32,605 nt of DNA from Caldimicrobium sp964595655 (GCA_964595655.1 CAZQQV010000014.1:1-32605); one strand, 5' to 3'; positions 24,979 to 32,593 are shown, numbered from the stretch's first letter. Numbers and translations: made by a program. The notes: generated from the sequence alone by a model not told the origin.

Positions 24979-25395
24979 CTACTCCTTTTCTGTCTTAACT
25001 TCTTTGATAATTAGAGCTTCATTGGGACAAGCAGAAACACAATAAGGCTTCTCACCCCTTTTAACTCTCTCTATACAAAGATCGCATTTTCCAATTGTTC
25101 CTGTATTAAAGTTAAAGCGAGGAACACCCCAGGGACAAGCCTCCATACAGTTTTTACAGCCCACACAGATCTCTTTATAGAAAGCAACTACCTCTCCCTT
25201 TCTTAAAAGGGCACCAACTGGACAAGCTGAAGCACACTGGGGCTTCTTGCACTGCAAACAGGCGAAATAGGTAAATTTGGGCCCCACCTTGAAAATTCGG
25301 CAATTTGAAAGGCCCTCATGTCCCTCAGCACAGGCCTTAACACACTCTTCACAACCCGTACACTTTTCAATAATGTGCACTATATTGTAGCTCAT
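24979..25395 (-). CDS. four-cluster ferredoxin-like protein heading the nuo operon
   Basis: A 138-residue protein with 17 cysteines arranged as in the NrfC/HycB/CooF type of electron carrier: C12, C15, C18, C22; C46, C49, C54, C58; C77, C80, C83, C87; C104, C107, C119, C123. This predicts four [4Fe-4S] clusters, with C32 extra. No twin-arginine signal is present, so it should be cytoplasmic. It is the first gene of the operon and lies 3 bp before nuoA. Since nuoEFG are missing, it is a good candidate for the subunit or carrier that delivers electrons to NuoI. Alternatively it may belong to a different enzyme and only share the promoter. Confidence 0.9.
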   Translation of the reverse strand: MSYNIVHIIEKCTGCEECVKACAEGHEGLSNCRIFKVGPKFTYFACLQCKKPQCASACPVGALLRKGEVVAFYKEICVGCKNCMEACPWGVPRFNFNTGTIGKCDLCIERVKRGEKPYCVSACPNEALIIKEVKTEKE

Positions 25396-25405
25396 AACAC
25401 TCCAC

Positions 25406-25434
25406 TTTTTAAGTAAATTATTTCATTTTGTCAA
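25406..25434 (-). promoter_or_regulatory. promoter of the ferredoxin-nuo operon
   Basis: On the minus strand a perfect -35 TTGACA (25429-25434) and a -10 TAAAAA (25406-25411, four of six) are 17 bp apart. The start codon is only 10 bases after the -10 box, so the leader would be a few bases long, although a GTGGAG ribosome-site-like sequence lies in that interval. Confidence 0.6.
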
Positions 25435-25525
25435 CTCCAATATTAGAAAATTAATCCTATTTATGAGGAATTTTTGGAAATTTTGAGGGGTTTTGCACCA
25501 ATTTTTATGGCGAAATCAATTTTTA

Positions 25526-26227
25526 CTATTCCTTTAAAAAAATTTGAATTATTCCTCTCTCATCCTGATGAACTCTGCATTCTCCATAAAAGACAAGAAA
25601 AAGAAGACTTAAAAAATAAAAAATAATCTCAAGAAGGCTTCCTACTTGTTTTTTTCTGAGAAATTCCTCCCAAGTAAAAAGGCGCTCTTTATAAACAAAC
25701 TCTCTTAAGTCCTCAAGATAATCCTCAATATTTCGCTCGGAAACTACAATTTTTATAGCAGGTTCCTGCTTTAATTTTTCAAGATAGCGAAGAAAAATGC
25801 CTATCAAAATATTTATATCCCCCTTTTCATCTGGTGAAAAACTACTCTCAAAACCATCTACCCTGGGTAAAAATACCCTTTCTTCAAGAACCCTCTCCAA
25901 AGACAATCCCCACAAATAAAGAAAATCCCTTTTAGGTTTTTCCTCAAAGGCTTCTAAAGGGGCTTCCTCTTCCTTTTCACTTTGATCAACCTCCTCAGAA
26001 AAATTTAAAAGAAGCTTGCTCTTTAAATAGAGGGCATAAGAAAGCCTCATCAAAAACTCAAGAAAGAGATCGCCAAGACTAAAGCCCGGGTCTCTAAAGA
26101 GAGTAAGGAGCTGAGAAGAAAGCTGAGAAAGGGGCAAGTTCAAAAGGGTTTCGCGTCGATAAAGAAGAATTTTCTGAAAGTCTTCAAAACTTTTAAGTAA
26201 ACCCTTTGAAAGATCTAAGTTTTCCAT
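25526..26227 (-). CDS. scpA: segregation and condensation protein A (kleisin)
   Basis: A 233-residue protein with the ScpA layout. An N-terminal helical part (LLYRRETLLNLPLSQLSSQLL) resembles the Smc-neck-binding region, a charged middle linker (about 80-100) is rich in Glu, and the C-terminal winged-helix part ends VFYGECRVHQDERGIIQI. It bridges the heads of the Smc dimer in chromosome condensation. The N-terminus is more divergent than in typical ScpA. It overlaps the end of tpiA by 13 bp and lacks a good ribosome site, so translation is probably coupled. No scpB is seen in the window. Confidence 0.8.
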   Translation of the reverse strand: MENLDLSKGLLKSFEDFQKILLYRRETLLNLPLSQLSSQLLTLFRDPGFSLGDLFLEFLMRLSYALYLKSKLLLNFSEEVDQSEKEEEAPLEAFEEKPKRDFLYLWGLSLERVLEERVFLPRVDGFESSFSPDEKGDINILIGIFLRYLEKLKQEPAIKIVVSERNIEDYLEDLREFVYKERLFTWEEFLRKKQVGSLLEIIFYFLSLLFLVFYGECRVHQDERGIIQIFLKE

Positions 26228-27426
26228 TTACTGATGGTATGAACCTTTTTAAAGCAGAGATTCATGACGACTTTTATACCACTTTCTTCTGCAAGGGCCT
26301 TGGCCTCTTCGTTGGCAATTCCTTCCTGCATCCAGATCACCTTGGGTTTAAGCTTTATAGCCTTTTCAACAATTGGTTTAACCTCTTCACTTCTTCTAAA
26401 GATTATCACCACATCTGGATTTAAGCCCTCAGGTAAACTCTCTAAATCAGGATAAACCTCTCTTCCAAGAATTTCCTTGTGGGCAGGATTAATTGGATAA
26501 ACTTCAAAGCCCTCCCTAAGAAGATATTCCATAACTATATAGCTTGGTCTTTCAGGCTTTGGACTTGCACCCACAATAACAAGCTTTTTGTATTTCCTTG
26601 GAATTTCAAGAATATCCCGAGGAATCTGTGAATAATCAGGCAAAACACATTCAGCCCTTTCTGATTTCAATTCTATCGTGCAAATCTGGAAAAATTTTTC
26701 AGGATCAAGAGAGGCTCCTCCCACAAGAACACCATCAATATCAGGCTCCTTCATAAGCTCTTTTACATTCTCTGGAGTTACACTTCCTCCATAAAGAACC
26801 CTTATCTTCTCAGCCTTGTCTTTTCCGTATCTTTGACTGAGTAACTCTCGGATGAAGGCGTGAACCTCTTGAGCTTGCTCAGGGGTTGCATTCTTTCCAG
26901 TCCCAATTGCCCAAACAGGCTCATAGGCAATAACTATCCTTTCTGGATCAGGATCTTCAAGAAGAGAAAGACCCTCCTTTAGCTGTTTTTCAACTACTTG
27001 AAAGGTTTTCCCCTCCTCTCTCTCAGAAAGGGTTTCTCCCACACAAAGAATTGGATTTAGCCCGTGCTTATAAACCCCTTCAACCCGTTTTTTTATGAGC
27101 TCATCACTTTCTCCAAAGATGTGTCTTCTTTCAGAGTGTCCAAGAATTACATACTCAACACCTATTTCCAAAAGCATAAGAGGGGAAATTTCTCCAGTAA
27201 ATGCCCCTTTTTCAGCAAAATGGGCATTTTGGGAGGCAAGCTTAATCCCGCTTCCTTGAATAAGATTTCTCACATAATAAAGGGCTGTAAAAGGAGGAGC
27301 TATCACAATTTCGCGACCGGAAAGATCTTTTCCATGAAGAAGGCTCAAAAATTTTTCAAAATATTCTTTTGATTCTTTGAGAGTGTAATTCATTTTCCAG
27401 TTTCCGGCAAAAATTGGTCTACCCAT
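26215..27426 (-). CDS. tpiA: triosephosphate isomerase fused to a CoA-binding domain
   Basis: A 403-residue protein of two parts. Residues 1-255 are a complete triosephosphate isomerase with N9 and K11 (GNWKMN), H97 (GHSERR), E169 (AYEPVWAIGTG) and the phosphate-binding GG at 213-214, interconverting dihydroxyacetone phosphate and glyceraldehyde 3-phosphate. Residues about 278-398 match the small CoA-binding (YccU-like) family: a Rossmann VIVGASPKPERPS, YPINP, and a C-terminal VVMNLCFKKVH. Normal TpiA has about 250 residues and the YccU type about 140, so this is a fusion with a linker of some 20 residues. The reading frame is continuous. Ribosome site AAGGGGTG. It follows pgk, in keeping with a gluconeogenic unit. 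Confidence 0.93.
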   Translation of the reverse strand: MGRPIFAGNWKMNYTLKESKEYFEKFLSLLHGKDLSGREIVIAPPFTALYYVRNLIQGSGIKLASQNAHFAEKGAFTGEISPLMLLEIGVEYVILGHSERRHIFGESDELIKKRVEGVYKHGLNPILCVGETLSEREEGKTFQVVEKQLKEGLSLLEDPDPERIVIAYEPVWAIGTGKNATPEQAQEVHAFIRELLSQRYGKDKAEKIRVLYGGSVTPENVKELMKEPDIDGVLVGGASLDPEKFFQICTIELKSERAECVLPDYSQIPRDILEIPRKYKKLVIVGASPKPERPSYIVMEYLLREGFEVYPINPAHKEILGREVYPDLESLPEGLNPDVVIIFRRSEEVKPIVEKAIKLKPKVIWMQEGIANEEAKALAEESGIKVVMNLCFKKVHTISKWKT

Positions 27427-27452
27427 GGGTCACCCCTTAAAATAAAATTTAT

Positions 27453-27481
27453 TTTCTATCACAATTTTGAGGTGGCAGCAA
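27453..27481 (-). promoter_or_regulatory. candidate promoter of tpiA-scpA
   Basis: On the minus strand TTGCTG (27476-27481) and TAGAAA (27453-27458) are 17 bp apart, and a TG one base before the -10 box makes it an extended -10. The leader would be about 20 bases with the AAGGGGTG ribosome site. Confidence 0.45.
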
Positions 27482-27493
27482 GCCCTTTAGGTC

Positions 27494-27510
27494 TTGCGAA
27501 GAATTCGCAA
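27494..27510. repeat. perfect short palindrome upstream of tpiA
   Basis: TTGCGAA (27494-27500) and TTCGCAA (27504-27510) flank a GAA loop. It lies just upstream of the candidate tpiA promoter, so it could be an operator; no T-run supports a terminator. Its arms resemble, but do not equal, the TTTGCA/TGCAAA palindromes near 1700. Confidence 0.55.
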
Positions 27511-27519
27511 CAAAGTTTC

Positions 27520-27558
27520 AGCTTTCGCAACATTTAAAAATTTGCATAAGCGAAAGCT
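27520..27558. repeat. inverted repeat downstream of pgk
   Basis: AGCTTTCGC (27520-27528) and GCGAAAGCT (27550-27558) are perfect arms around 21 AT-rich bases. A TTCGCAA element, as in the neighbouring palindrome, overlaps its left arm. It might be a hairpin at the end of the pgk transcript or part of a protein-binding site. Confidence 0.5.
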
Positions 27559-27598
27559 AAGTATTTCTAAAATTTTCAAAATATATATAAGGGCATCT

Positions 27599-27640
27599 CA
27601 TATAATTATTTCAAAACTGCATATAATTATTTCAAAACTG
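27599..27640. repeat. 21-bp tandem duplication at the 3' end of pgk
   Basis: Two identical 21-bp units (27599-27619 and 27620-27640) stand head to tail. The right unit includes the pgk stop codon and the last codons; the left one is a copy placed just downstream of the gene. This probably arose by slippage, and the repeat may have disturbed assembly at the adjacent gap. Confidence 0.85.
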
Positions 27641-27674
27641 CAAGGCCTGGAAGATCTCTTCCTTCAAGATATTC

Positions 27675-27774
27675 NNNNNNNNNNNNNNNNNNNNNNNNNN
27701 NNNNNNNNNNNNNNNNNNNNNNNNNNNNNNNNNNNNNNNNNNNNNNNNNNNNNNNNNNNNNNNNNNNNNNNNNN
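27675..27774. other. 100-N scaffold gap with identical 55-bp flanks
   Basis: The 100 N have the standard length used for a gap of unknown size. The 55 bases before it (27620-27674) are identical to the 55 after it (27775-27829), and both are the 3' end of pgk. The two contigs therefore overlap by 55 bases and should probably be joined with no gap. Confidence 0.92.
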
Positions 27775-27781
27775 CATATAA

Positions 27782-28942
27782 TTATTTCAAAACTGCAAGG
27801 CCTGGAAGATCTCTTCCTTCAAGATATTCAAGGAAGGCACCACCTGCTGTTGAGGTATGAGAAAAGGCTGTAATAACACCTGCCTTTTTTAAAGCTGAAA
27901 GGGTATCCCCGCCACCAGCAACAGTTACTGCAGAAAGGGTTGCAATCTTTCTTGCTAAAGCTATAGTTCCAAAATCAAAGGGCTCCTTCTCAAAGTATCC
28001 AAGAGGTCCATTCCAGATAACCGTTTTTGCACCCTCAAGGGCTGCTGAAAAATATTCAACAGTTTCCTCTCCGATATCATAAATTTTGTCCCCCTCTTCA
28101 ATCTCCTCAAGGGAAACGAGATAGGCCTCACCGTTTCTCTCCACAATGGCATCTATAGGAAGATAAATCTTAACCTCCTTTTCTTTAGCCTCAGCAATTA
28201 TCTCCTTGGCAGTATCTACAAAATCTGCCTCAATCATGGAGTCCCCCACTTTATATCCTAAGGCATAGAGAAAAGTATTAGCCATAGCTCCACCAATAAT
28301 AAGTTTATCAATCTTATTTAAAAGATTTTTAAGAACACCGATTTTGGTTGAAACCTTACTTCCACCTACTATGGCAAAAAGGGGCCTTTCGGGCTTGCCG
28401 ATTACCTTGTTTAGATATTTAAGCTCCTTCTCTGTCAAAAAGCCAATCCCCCTTTCCTTAACAAGCTCAGCAACTCCAACAACTGAGGCATGAGCCCTGT
28501 GACAAACAGAAAAGGCATCGTTAATATAAACCTCTGCAAATTTTGAGAGAGCTTTGGCAAACTCAGGGTCATTTTTAGTTTCTCCCTCGTAAAATCTTAT
28601 GTTTTCTAAGAGACAAACCTCTCCCTCTTTGATTTCCCTAAGAATTCTTTCTGCCTCTTCACTCGTAATATCTTCAAGAAAATAAAGAGGGGCTTTGAGT
28701 TTATTTTTAAGATATTCGTATACGGGTTTCAAGGAGAGTTCGGGAAGTCTTTTTCCCTTTGGTCTTCCAAGATGGGAACAAAGAAAAACCTTTCCTCCAG
28801 AATTTGAGGCATATTGGATGGTTGGAAGGGCCTCTATAATTCGTGTGTCATCAAGTATTTTTCCCCCTTCCAGGGGCACATTAAAATCAACCCTTATAAA
28901 AACTTTTTTTCCCTTAAGATCAAAGTCCCTTATGGTTTTCAT
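27782..28942 (-). CDS. pgk: phosphoglycerate kinase
   Basis: A 386-residue enzyme that transfers phosphate between 1,3-bisphosphoglycerate and ADP. RVDFNVPLEGG near the N-terminus binds 3-phosphoglycerate, GGSKVSTKIGVL is the conserved inter-domain segment, and GGGDTLSALKKAG near the C-terminus binds nucleotide phosphates. The length is slightly below the usual 390-400. A copy of its last 16 or so codons is repeated before the N gap at 27627-27674, an assembly effect and not a second gene. Ribosome site AAGGAGG. It is between ribH and tpiA on the same strand. Confidence 0.97.
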   Translation of the reverse strand: MKTIRDFDLKGKKVFIRVDFNVPLEGGKILDDTRIIEALPTIQYASNSGGKVFLCSHLGRPKGKRLPELSLKPVYEYLKNKLKAPLYFLEDITSEEAERILREIKEGEVCLLENIRFYEGETKNDPEFAKALSKFAEVYINDAFSVCHRAHASVVGVAELVKERGIGFLTEKELKYLNKVIGKPERPLFAIVGGSKVSTKIGVLKNLLNKIDKLIIGGAMANTFLYALGYKVGDSMIEADFVDTAKEIIAEAKEKEVKIYLPIDAIVERNGEAYLVSLEEIEEGDKIYDIGEETVEYFSAALEGAKTVIWNGPLGYFEKEPFDFGTIALARKIATLSAVTVAGGGDTLSALKKAGVITAFSHTSTAGGAFLEYLEGRDLPGLAVLK

Positions 28943-28953
28943 TTTATGCCTCC

Positions 28954-29433
28954 TTAAAGGGAATTTATTTTCCTGAGAAGATTTGCAATTTCCAGGGCTG
29001 CAAAGGCTGCTTCAGCTCCTTTGTTTCCTGCTTTGGTTCCAGCCCTTTCAATGGCCTGCTCAATGGTATCGGTGGTTAAAATACCAAAAATTACTGGAAC
29101 CCCTGTTTCAAGCATAACCTGAGCAATACCCTTTGAGGCTTCTGCTGCAACATATTCAAAATGAGGGGTTGCTCCTCTAATTATTGCCCCAAGACAAATA
29201 ACCGCATCAAATTTCTTACTTTCTGCAAGCTTTTTGGCAACAAGAGGAATTTCAAAGGCCCCAGGAACCCAGGCAACACAAATTCGCTCTTCAGCTACAT
29301 TATGGCGCCTCAAAACATCAAGAGCACCTTCAAGAAGTTTTTGGGTAATAAAAACATTAAAGCGACTCACCACTATGGCAAAATTTAAGTCCCTTCCATC
29401 AAAATACCCTTCAAAAACCCTGAAGCCCTGCAT
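28954..29433 (-). CDS. ribH: 6,7-dimethyl-8-ribityllumazine synthase
   Basis: A 159-residue enzyme of riboflavin synthesis that joins the pyrimidine intermediate with dihydroxybutanone phosphate; related enzymes form icosahedral or pentameric shells. Key motifs are VSRFN near residue 22, WVPGAFEIPL, GAIIRGATPHFEYV (with the catalytic histidine) and the C-terminal GNKGAEAA. Ribosome site AAGGGGGG. It is 11 bp before pgk and 15 bp after the FtsB-like gene. A supply of flavin suits a genome with several FAD proteins, but that link is only suggestive. Confidence 0.96.
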   Translation of the reverse strand: MQGFRVFEGYFDGRDLNFAIVVSRFNVFITQKLLEGALDVLRRHNVAEERICVAWVPGAFEIPLVAKKLAESKKFDAVICLGAIIRGATPHFEYVAAEASKGIAQVMLETGVPVIFGILTTDTIEQAIERAGTKAGNKGAEAAFAALEIANLLRKINSL

Positions 29434-29448
29434 TTCGGCCCCCCTTAA

Positions 29449-29748
29449 CTACTTATAAATTATAATTTTTTCTCCGTCTCTAATATACCCCATTTTTACC
29501 CTCAAGAGTTCTTCATAAGCCTGATCGGAACTCTCAAATTTCTTTATCTCTGACTTAAGAGACTGATTCTTCATCCTCAACTTTTCAACTTCTTCACTTT
29601 CTTTTTTAATCAACCAGTTAAGAAAAAAATAAATAGAAAGGGTAAAAACTATCAAAATTGATAGAAAAAAAAGAAAAAATCTTCTTAGACGCTTTTTTCT
29701 CTTTTTTTTAGAATAAGGCCTAATAATAATTTCGCGAGACTTTAGCAT
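29449..29748 (-). CDS. FtsB/DivIC-like septum formation initiator
   Basis: A 99-residue bitopic membrane protein. It has a very basic cytoplasmic N-terminus (KKKRKKRLRR at 14-23), one membrane helix (about 24-45), a coiled-coil-like segment (about 50-75, Glu- and Lys-rich with heptad leucines) and a C-terminal LLRVKMGYIRDGEKIIIY that matches the end of FtsB/DivIC proteins. Such proteins form a complex with FtsL and FtsQ at the division site. The ATG has no ribosome site but lies 10 bases after a TATAAT box, so its message may be nearly leaderless. Confidence 0.85.
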   Translation of the reverse strand: MLKSREIIIRPYSKKKRKKRLRRFFLFFLSILIVFTLSIYFFLNWLIKKESEEVEKLRMKNQSLKSEIKKFESSDQAYEELLRVKMGYIRDGEKIIIYK

Positions 29749-29758
29749 AGCTGCTTTT

Positions 29759-29787
29759 ATTATAAAGTAAATTTTTCTAAATGTATA
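29759..29787 (-). promoter_or_regulatory. promoter of the ftsB-like-ribH-pgk unit
   Basis: On the minus strand TATACA (29782-29787) and a perfect TATAAT (29759-29764) are 17 bp apart. The ATG of the FtsB-like gene is only 10 bases after the -10 box and no ribosome site is present, which points to a leader of only a few bases. Confidence 0.6.
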
Positions 29788-29810
29788 GAGTAAATTTTTA
29801 AAGATGAATT

Positions 29811-30161
29811 TTAATACCAGCGCCAGGGAGAGGAGCTTTGCTGAGGCTCCTTAGGCTGACTTTTAGTCTGAGGAAGCTCCTCTCCAGAAAAAGGGGTCTT
29901 TTCTTTTATACTTTCTCCAGAGGATGAAACCTCCCTTTCCACATTTGGATTAATATTTGGTTGGCTTTGAAAGAGAATTGAAGGAGGGGGCGGAGGGGGA
30001 ACATTCAACTTGAGTTTTAAGGGATTTTCCTTTTTAGGAAATAAATTGGAGAACCACTTAAAGGGATTAAATGGCAAGAGTAGTGATTTTTCTTCATTTA
30101 ATGGGGCCGGAAAGGCCGGCCCAGAGGTCAACAAAAGAATTAAAATTATAAAAAATATCAC
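29811..30161 (-). CDS. small secreted proline-rich protein, unknown
   Basis: A 116-residue protein with a GTG start that overlaps the ppsA stop (GTGA). Residues 1-18 are a hydrophobic signal-like segment ending PAFPA, a likely signal-peptidase site. The mature part has a run of six prolines near residue 55, then Ser-, Glu-, Pro- and Gln-rich low-complexity sequence, ending SSPWRWY. No domain is recognised. It may be a periplasmic linker-type protein or a short envelope component. Translation is probably coupled to ppsA, but the sequence gives no functional link. Confidence 0.6.
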   Translation of the reverse strand: MIFFIILILLLTSGPAFPAPLNEEKSLLLPFNPFKWFSNLFPKKENPLKLKLNVPPPPPPSILFQSQPNINPNVEREVSSSGESIKEKTPFSGEELPQTKSQPKEPQQSSSPWRWY

Positions 30162-32593
30162 TTTTTCTCTTTCTCAAGGGCCTTTTCTTTTTCTGCAACA
30201 AGAAGCCTTGTTTTTATAACGGTGTCAGGGGTTAAACTTATAGAATCTATACCGCACTCCACAAGAAACTCTGCAAAATCAGGAAAATCACTTGGGGCCT
30301 GACCACATATTCCGATTTTTCTTCCCATCCTTTTAGCAACCCCAATAACTTCTTTAATCATTTTCTTTACAGCTGGATTTCTTTCGTCATAAAGGTGGGA
30401 CACAAGTTCAGAGTCTCTATCAAGGCCAAGCACAAGCTGAGTTAAGTCATTTGACCCAATGGAAAAACCATCAAAAACTTTGGCGAATTCTTCTGCTAAG
30501 ACCACATTACTTGGAATTTCGCACATGACATAGACTTCAAGCCCATTTTCTCCTCTCTTTAAGCCATATTTTTCCATAACCTGCATCACTTTGACACCCT
30601 CTTCGGGGGTTCTGCAAAAGGGAATCATAACCTTTATATTGGTAAGGCCCATTTCATTTCTTGCCTTAAGAAGGGCCTTACATTCAAGGGCAAAGGCAGG
30701 CTCAAATTTGGGATCGTAATAACGGGAAGCTCCTCTCCAACCAATCATGGGATTGTGTTCTTCTGGTTCAAAAAGGTATCCGCCAAGAAGGTTAGCATAT
30801 TCATTGCTCTTAAAATCAGAAAGTCTAACAATTACATCCTTTGGATAAAAGGCAGCTGCAATGGTTGCAACCCCTTGAGCAAGCTTATCCACAAAAAAGT
30901 CAGCTTTATTGGTATATCCATAGGTTTTTTCCTCAATTATTTTCACCAATCTTGCAATTTTTTTATCCTGAGAGGCCTTTTTCTTTAGCTCATCAAAATA
31001 GACGAGGGCAAGGGGATGAATTCCAATATGAGAGCCTATAATAAATTCGAGGCGGGCAAGGCCAACTCCATCATTGGGAATCTGCCCCTGAGAAAAGGCC
31101 TGCTCAGGGATACCCACATTCATCATAATCTTTGTCTTGGTTTGAGGAAGATTTTCAAGATCAATTCTTTCAACTTCAAAAGGAATAAGACCCTCAAGAA
31201 CCCTTCCTTCTTCACCCTGTGTGCAATCAACGGTTATTTCCATACCTGTTTTTATCACCTTGGTGGCTGTTTCTGTCCCAACAATGCAGGGGATTCCAAG
31301 CTCGCGAGAAACAATGGCTGCATGGCAGGTTCTTCCACCTTTATCAGTAACAATGGCAGAAGCCTTTTTCATTATGGGCTCCCAGTCAGGATCTGTCATG
31401 GTGGTAACAAGAACCTCACCGTCTTGGAATTCCCCTATCTGACTTACATCCAATATCACCCTTGCTTTCCCTTGGCCAATTTTGCTTCCCACAGCCTTTC
31501 CTGTGCAAAGAACCTTCCCATCTCCCTTAAGTTTATAAACTTCATAAAATTTTTGATCCTTTATAGCATGAACTGTCTCTGGCCGGGCCTGCACAATAAA
31601 AAGCTCCCCTGTTCCCACCTCTTTGCCATCTCCATCTTTTGCCCATTCAATGTCCATGGGCCTTCCATAGTGTTCCTCAATAAGAATGGCCCACTGAGCA
31701 AGTTTAAGTATTTCATCATCAGTGAGAACAAAGCTCATCCTTTCTTCTTGAGTGGTTCTAACCTCTTTAAGGGGTTTTCTGGGACTGTCTCCATAAACAA
31801 GCTTTACATGCTTGCTTCCCAATTTTTTGGAAAGAATGGGTCTAAAGCCCTGTTTAAGGGTTGGTTTGAAAACATAAAACTCGTCTGGATTTACCTTCCC
31901 CTGAACCACATATTCACCAAGCCCCCAGGAACCAGTAATATAAACCACTTCTCTAAAACCTGACTCCGTATCCAAGGTAAACATAACCCCTGAAGAGGCT
32001 TTGTCTGAACGAACCATCTTCTGCACAGCAACGGATAAATAGACAGAGAAATGATCAAAACCTTTGTCTTCCCTGTATGAGATGGCCCTATCTGTAAATA
32101 GGGAAGCAAAACATTTCTGCACATGCTCAATTACCTTATCTGCTCCTCTTACATTGAGATAGGTTTCCTGCTGACCTGCAAAAGAGGCATCAGGCAAATC
32201 CTCAGCGGTAGCTGAGGATCTTACCGCTACATCGGGATCTTTTCCATATTTTTCTTCTAATCTCTGATAGGCCCTTCTGATCTCTTCTGCAAGCTTTTCA
32301 GGCATTTTAGCCTGAAGAATGAGACTTCTAACCTTTTTTCCACGTCTTTGAAGATCAAGCACATTGTGAGTATCAAGCCCCTTTAAGGCCTCTTTGATCT
32401 TGTCATCCAGATGATTTTCTTTTATGAAATATTTATAAGCCTCGGCTGTTATAGCAAATCCATAGGGAACATTAATTCCCTTGGGAGTTAACTTTGAATA
32501 CATCTCTCCAAGCGAGGCATTTTTACCACCAACCAAAGGAACATCGTTATAGCTTATTTCATCAAACCACAGGATGAAGGGTTTTTCAGCCAT
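30158..32593 (-). CDS. ppsA: phosphoenolpyruvate synthase
   Basis: An 811-residue enzyme that makes PEP, AMP and phosphate from pyruvate and ATP, the entry step of gluconeogenesis in an organism that builds sugar from C2 or C3 units. The N-terminal ATP-grasp part has VGGKNASLGEM (21-31) and VRSSATAEDLPDASFAGQQ (124-142). The swivel domain has the phospho-histidine H424 in GGRTCHAAIVSR. The C-terminal PEP/pyruvate barrel ends with ICGQAPSD, including C763. The start has a perfect AGGAGGGG ribosome site at the right edge of the window. It is complete and of normal length. Confidence 0.97.
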   Translation of the reverse strand: MAEKPFILWFDEISYNDVPLVGGKNASLGEMYSKLTPKGINVPYGFAITAEAYKYFIKENHLDDKIKEALKGLDTHNVLDLQRRGKKVRSLILQAKMPEKLAEEIRRAYQRLEEKYGKDPDVAVRSSATAEDLPDASFAGQQETYLNVRGADKVIEHVQKCFASLFTDRAISYREDKGFDHFSVYLSVAVQKMVRSDKASSGVMFTLDTESGFREVVYITGSWGLGEYVVQGKVNPDEFYVFKPTLKQGFRPILSKKLGSKHVKLVYGDSPRKPLKEVRTTQEERMSFVLTDDEILKLAQWAILIEEHYGRPMDIEWAKDGDGKEVGTGELFIVQARPETVHAIKDQKFYEVYKLKGDGKVLCTGKAVGSKIGQGKARVILDVSQIGEFQDGEVLVTTMTDPDWEPIMKKASAIVTDKGGRTCHAAIVSRELGIPCIVGTETATKVIKTGMEITVDCTQGEEGRVLEGLIPFEVERIDLENLPQTKTKIMMNVGIPEQAFSQGQIPNDGVGLARLEFIIGSHIGIHPLALVYFDELKKKASQDKKIARLVKIIEEKTYGYTNKADFFVDKLAQGVATIAAAFYPKDVIVRLSDFKSNEYANLLGGYLFEPEEHNPMIGWRGASRYYDPKFEPAFALECKALLKARNEMGLTNIKVMIPFCRTPEEGVKVMQVMEKYGLKRGENGLEVYVMCEIPSNVVLAEEFAKVFDGFSIGSNDLTQLVLGLDRDSELVSHLYDERNPAVKKMIKEVIGVAKRMGRKIGICGQAPSDFPDFAEFLVECGIDSISLTPDTVIKTRLLVAEKEKALEKEKK

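Larger units (their letters stand above)
27427..27781. other. pgk-tpiA intergenic region, content overview
   Basis: This is the only stretch of more than 300 bases without a gene. It holds a candidate tpiA promoter, two palindromes, a 21-bp tandem repeat, a duplicated copy of the pgk 3' end and 100 N. If the duplicated 55 bp and the N run are removed as an assembly artefact, the true spacer is about 200 bp. I see no coding sequence or tRNA in it. Confidence 0.8.

Noticed and set aside
27599..27640. A CRISPR-like array at the 21-bp repeats.
   Set aside because: The units are directly adjacent without spacers and no cas gene is near.
27494..27781. A plus-strand frame that runs through the N gap.
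   Set aside because: More than a third of it is N, and the rest is palindrome, repeat and antisense pgk sequence.
31016..31963. A 315-codon open frame on the plus strand, opposite ppsA.
   Set aside because: It lies fully inside the well-supported ppsA gene, its translation has no domain-like pattern, and it has no matching ribosome site. It is a shadow of minus-strand codon use.
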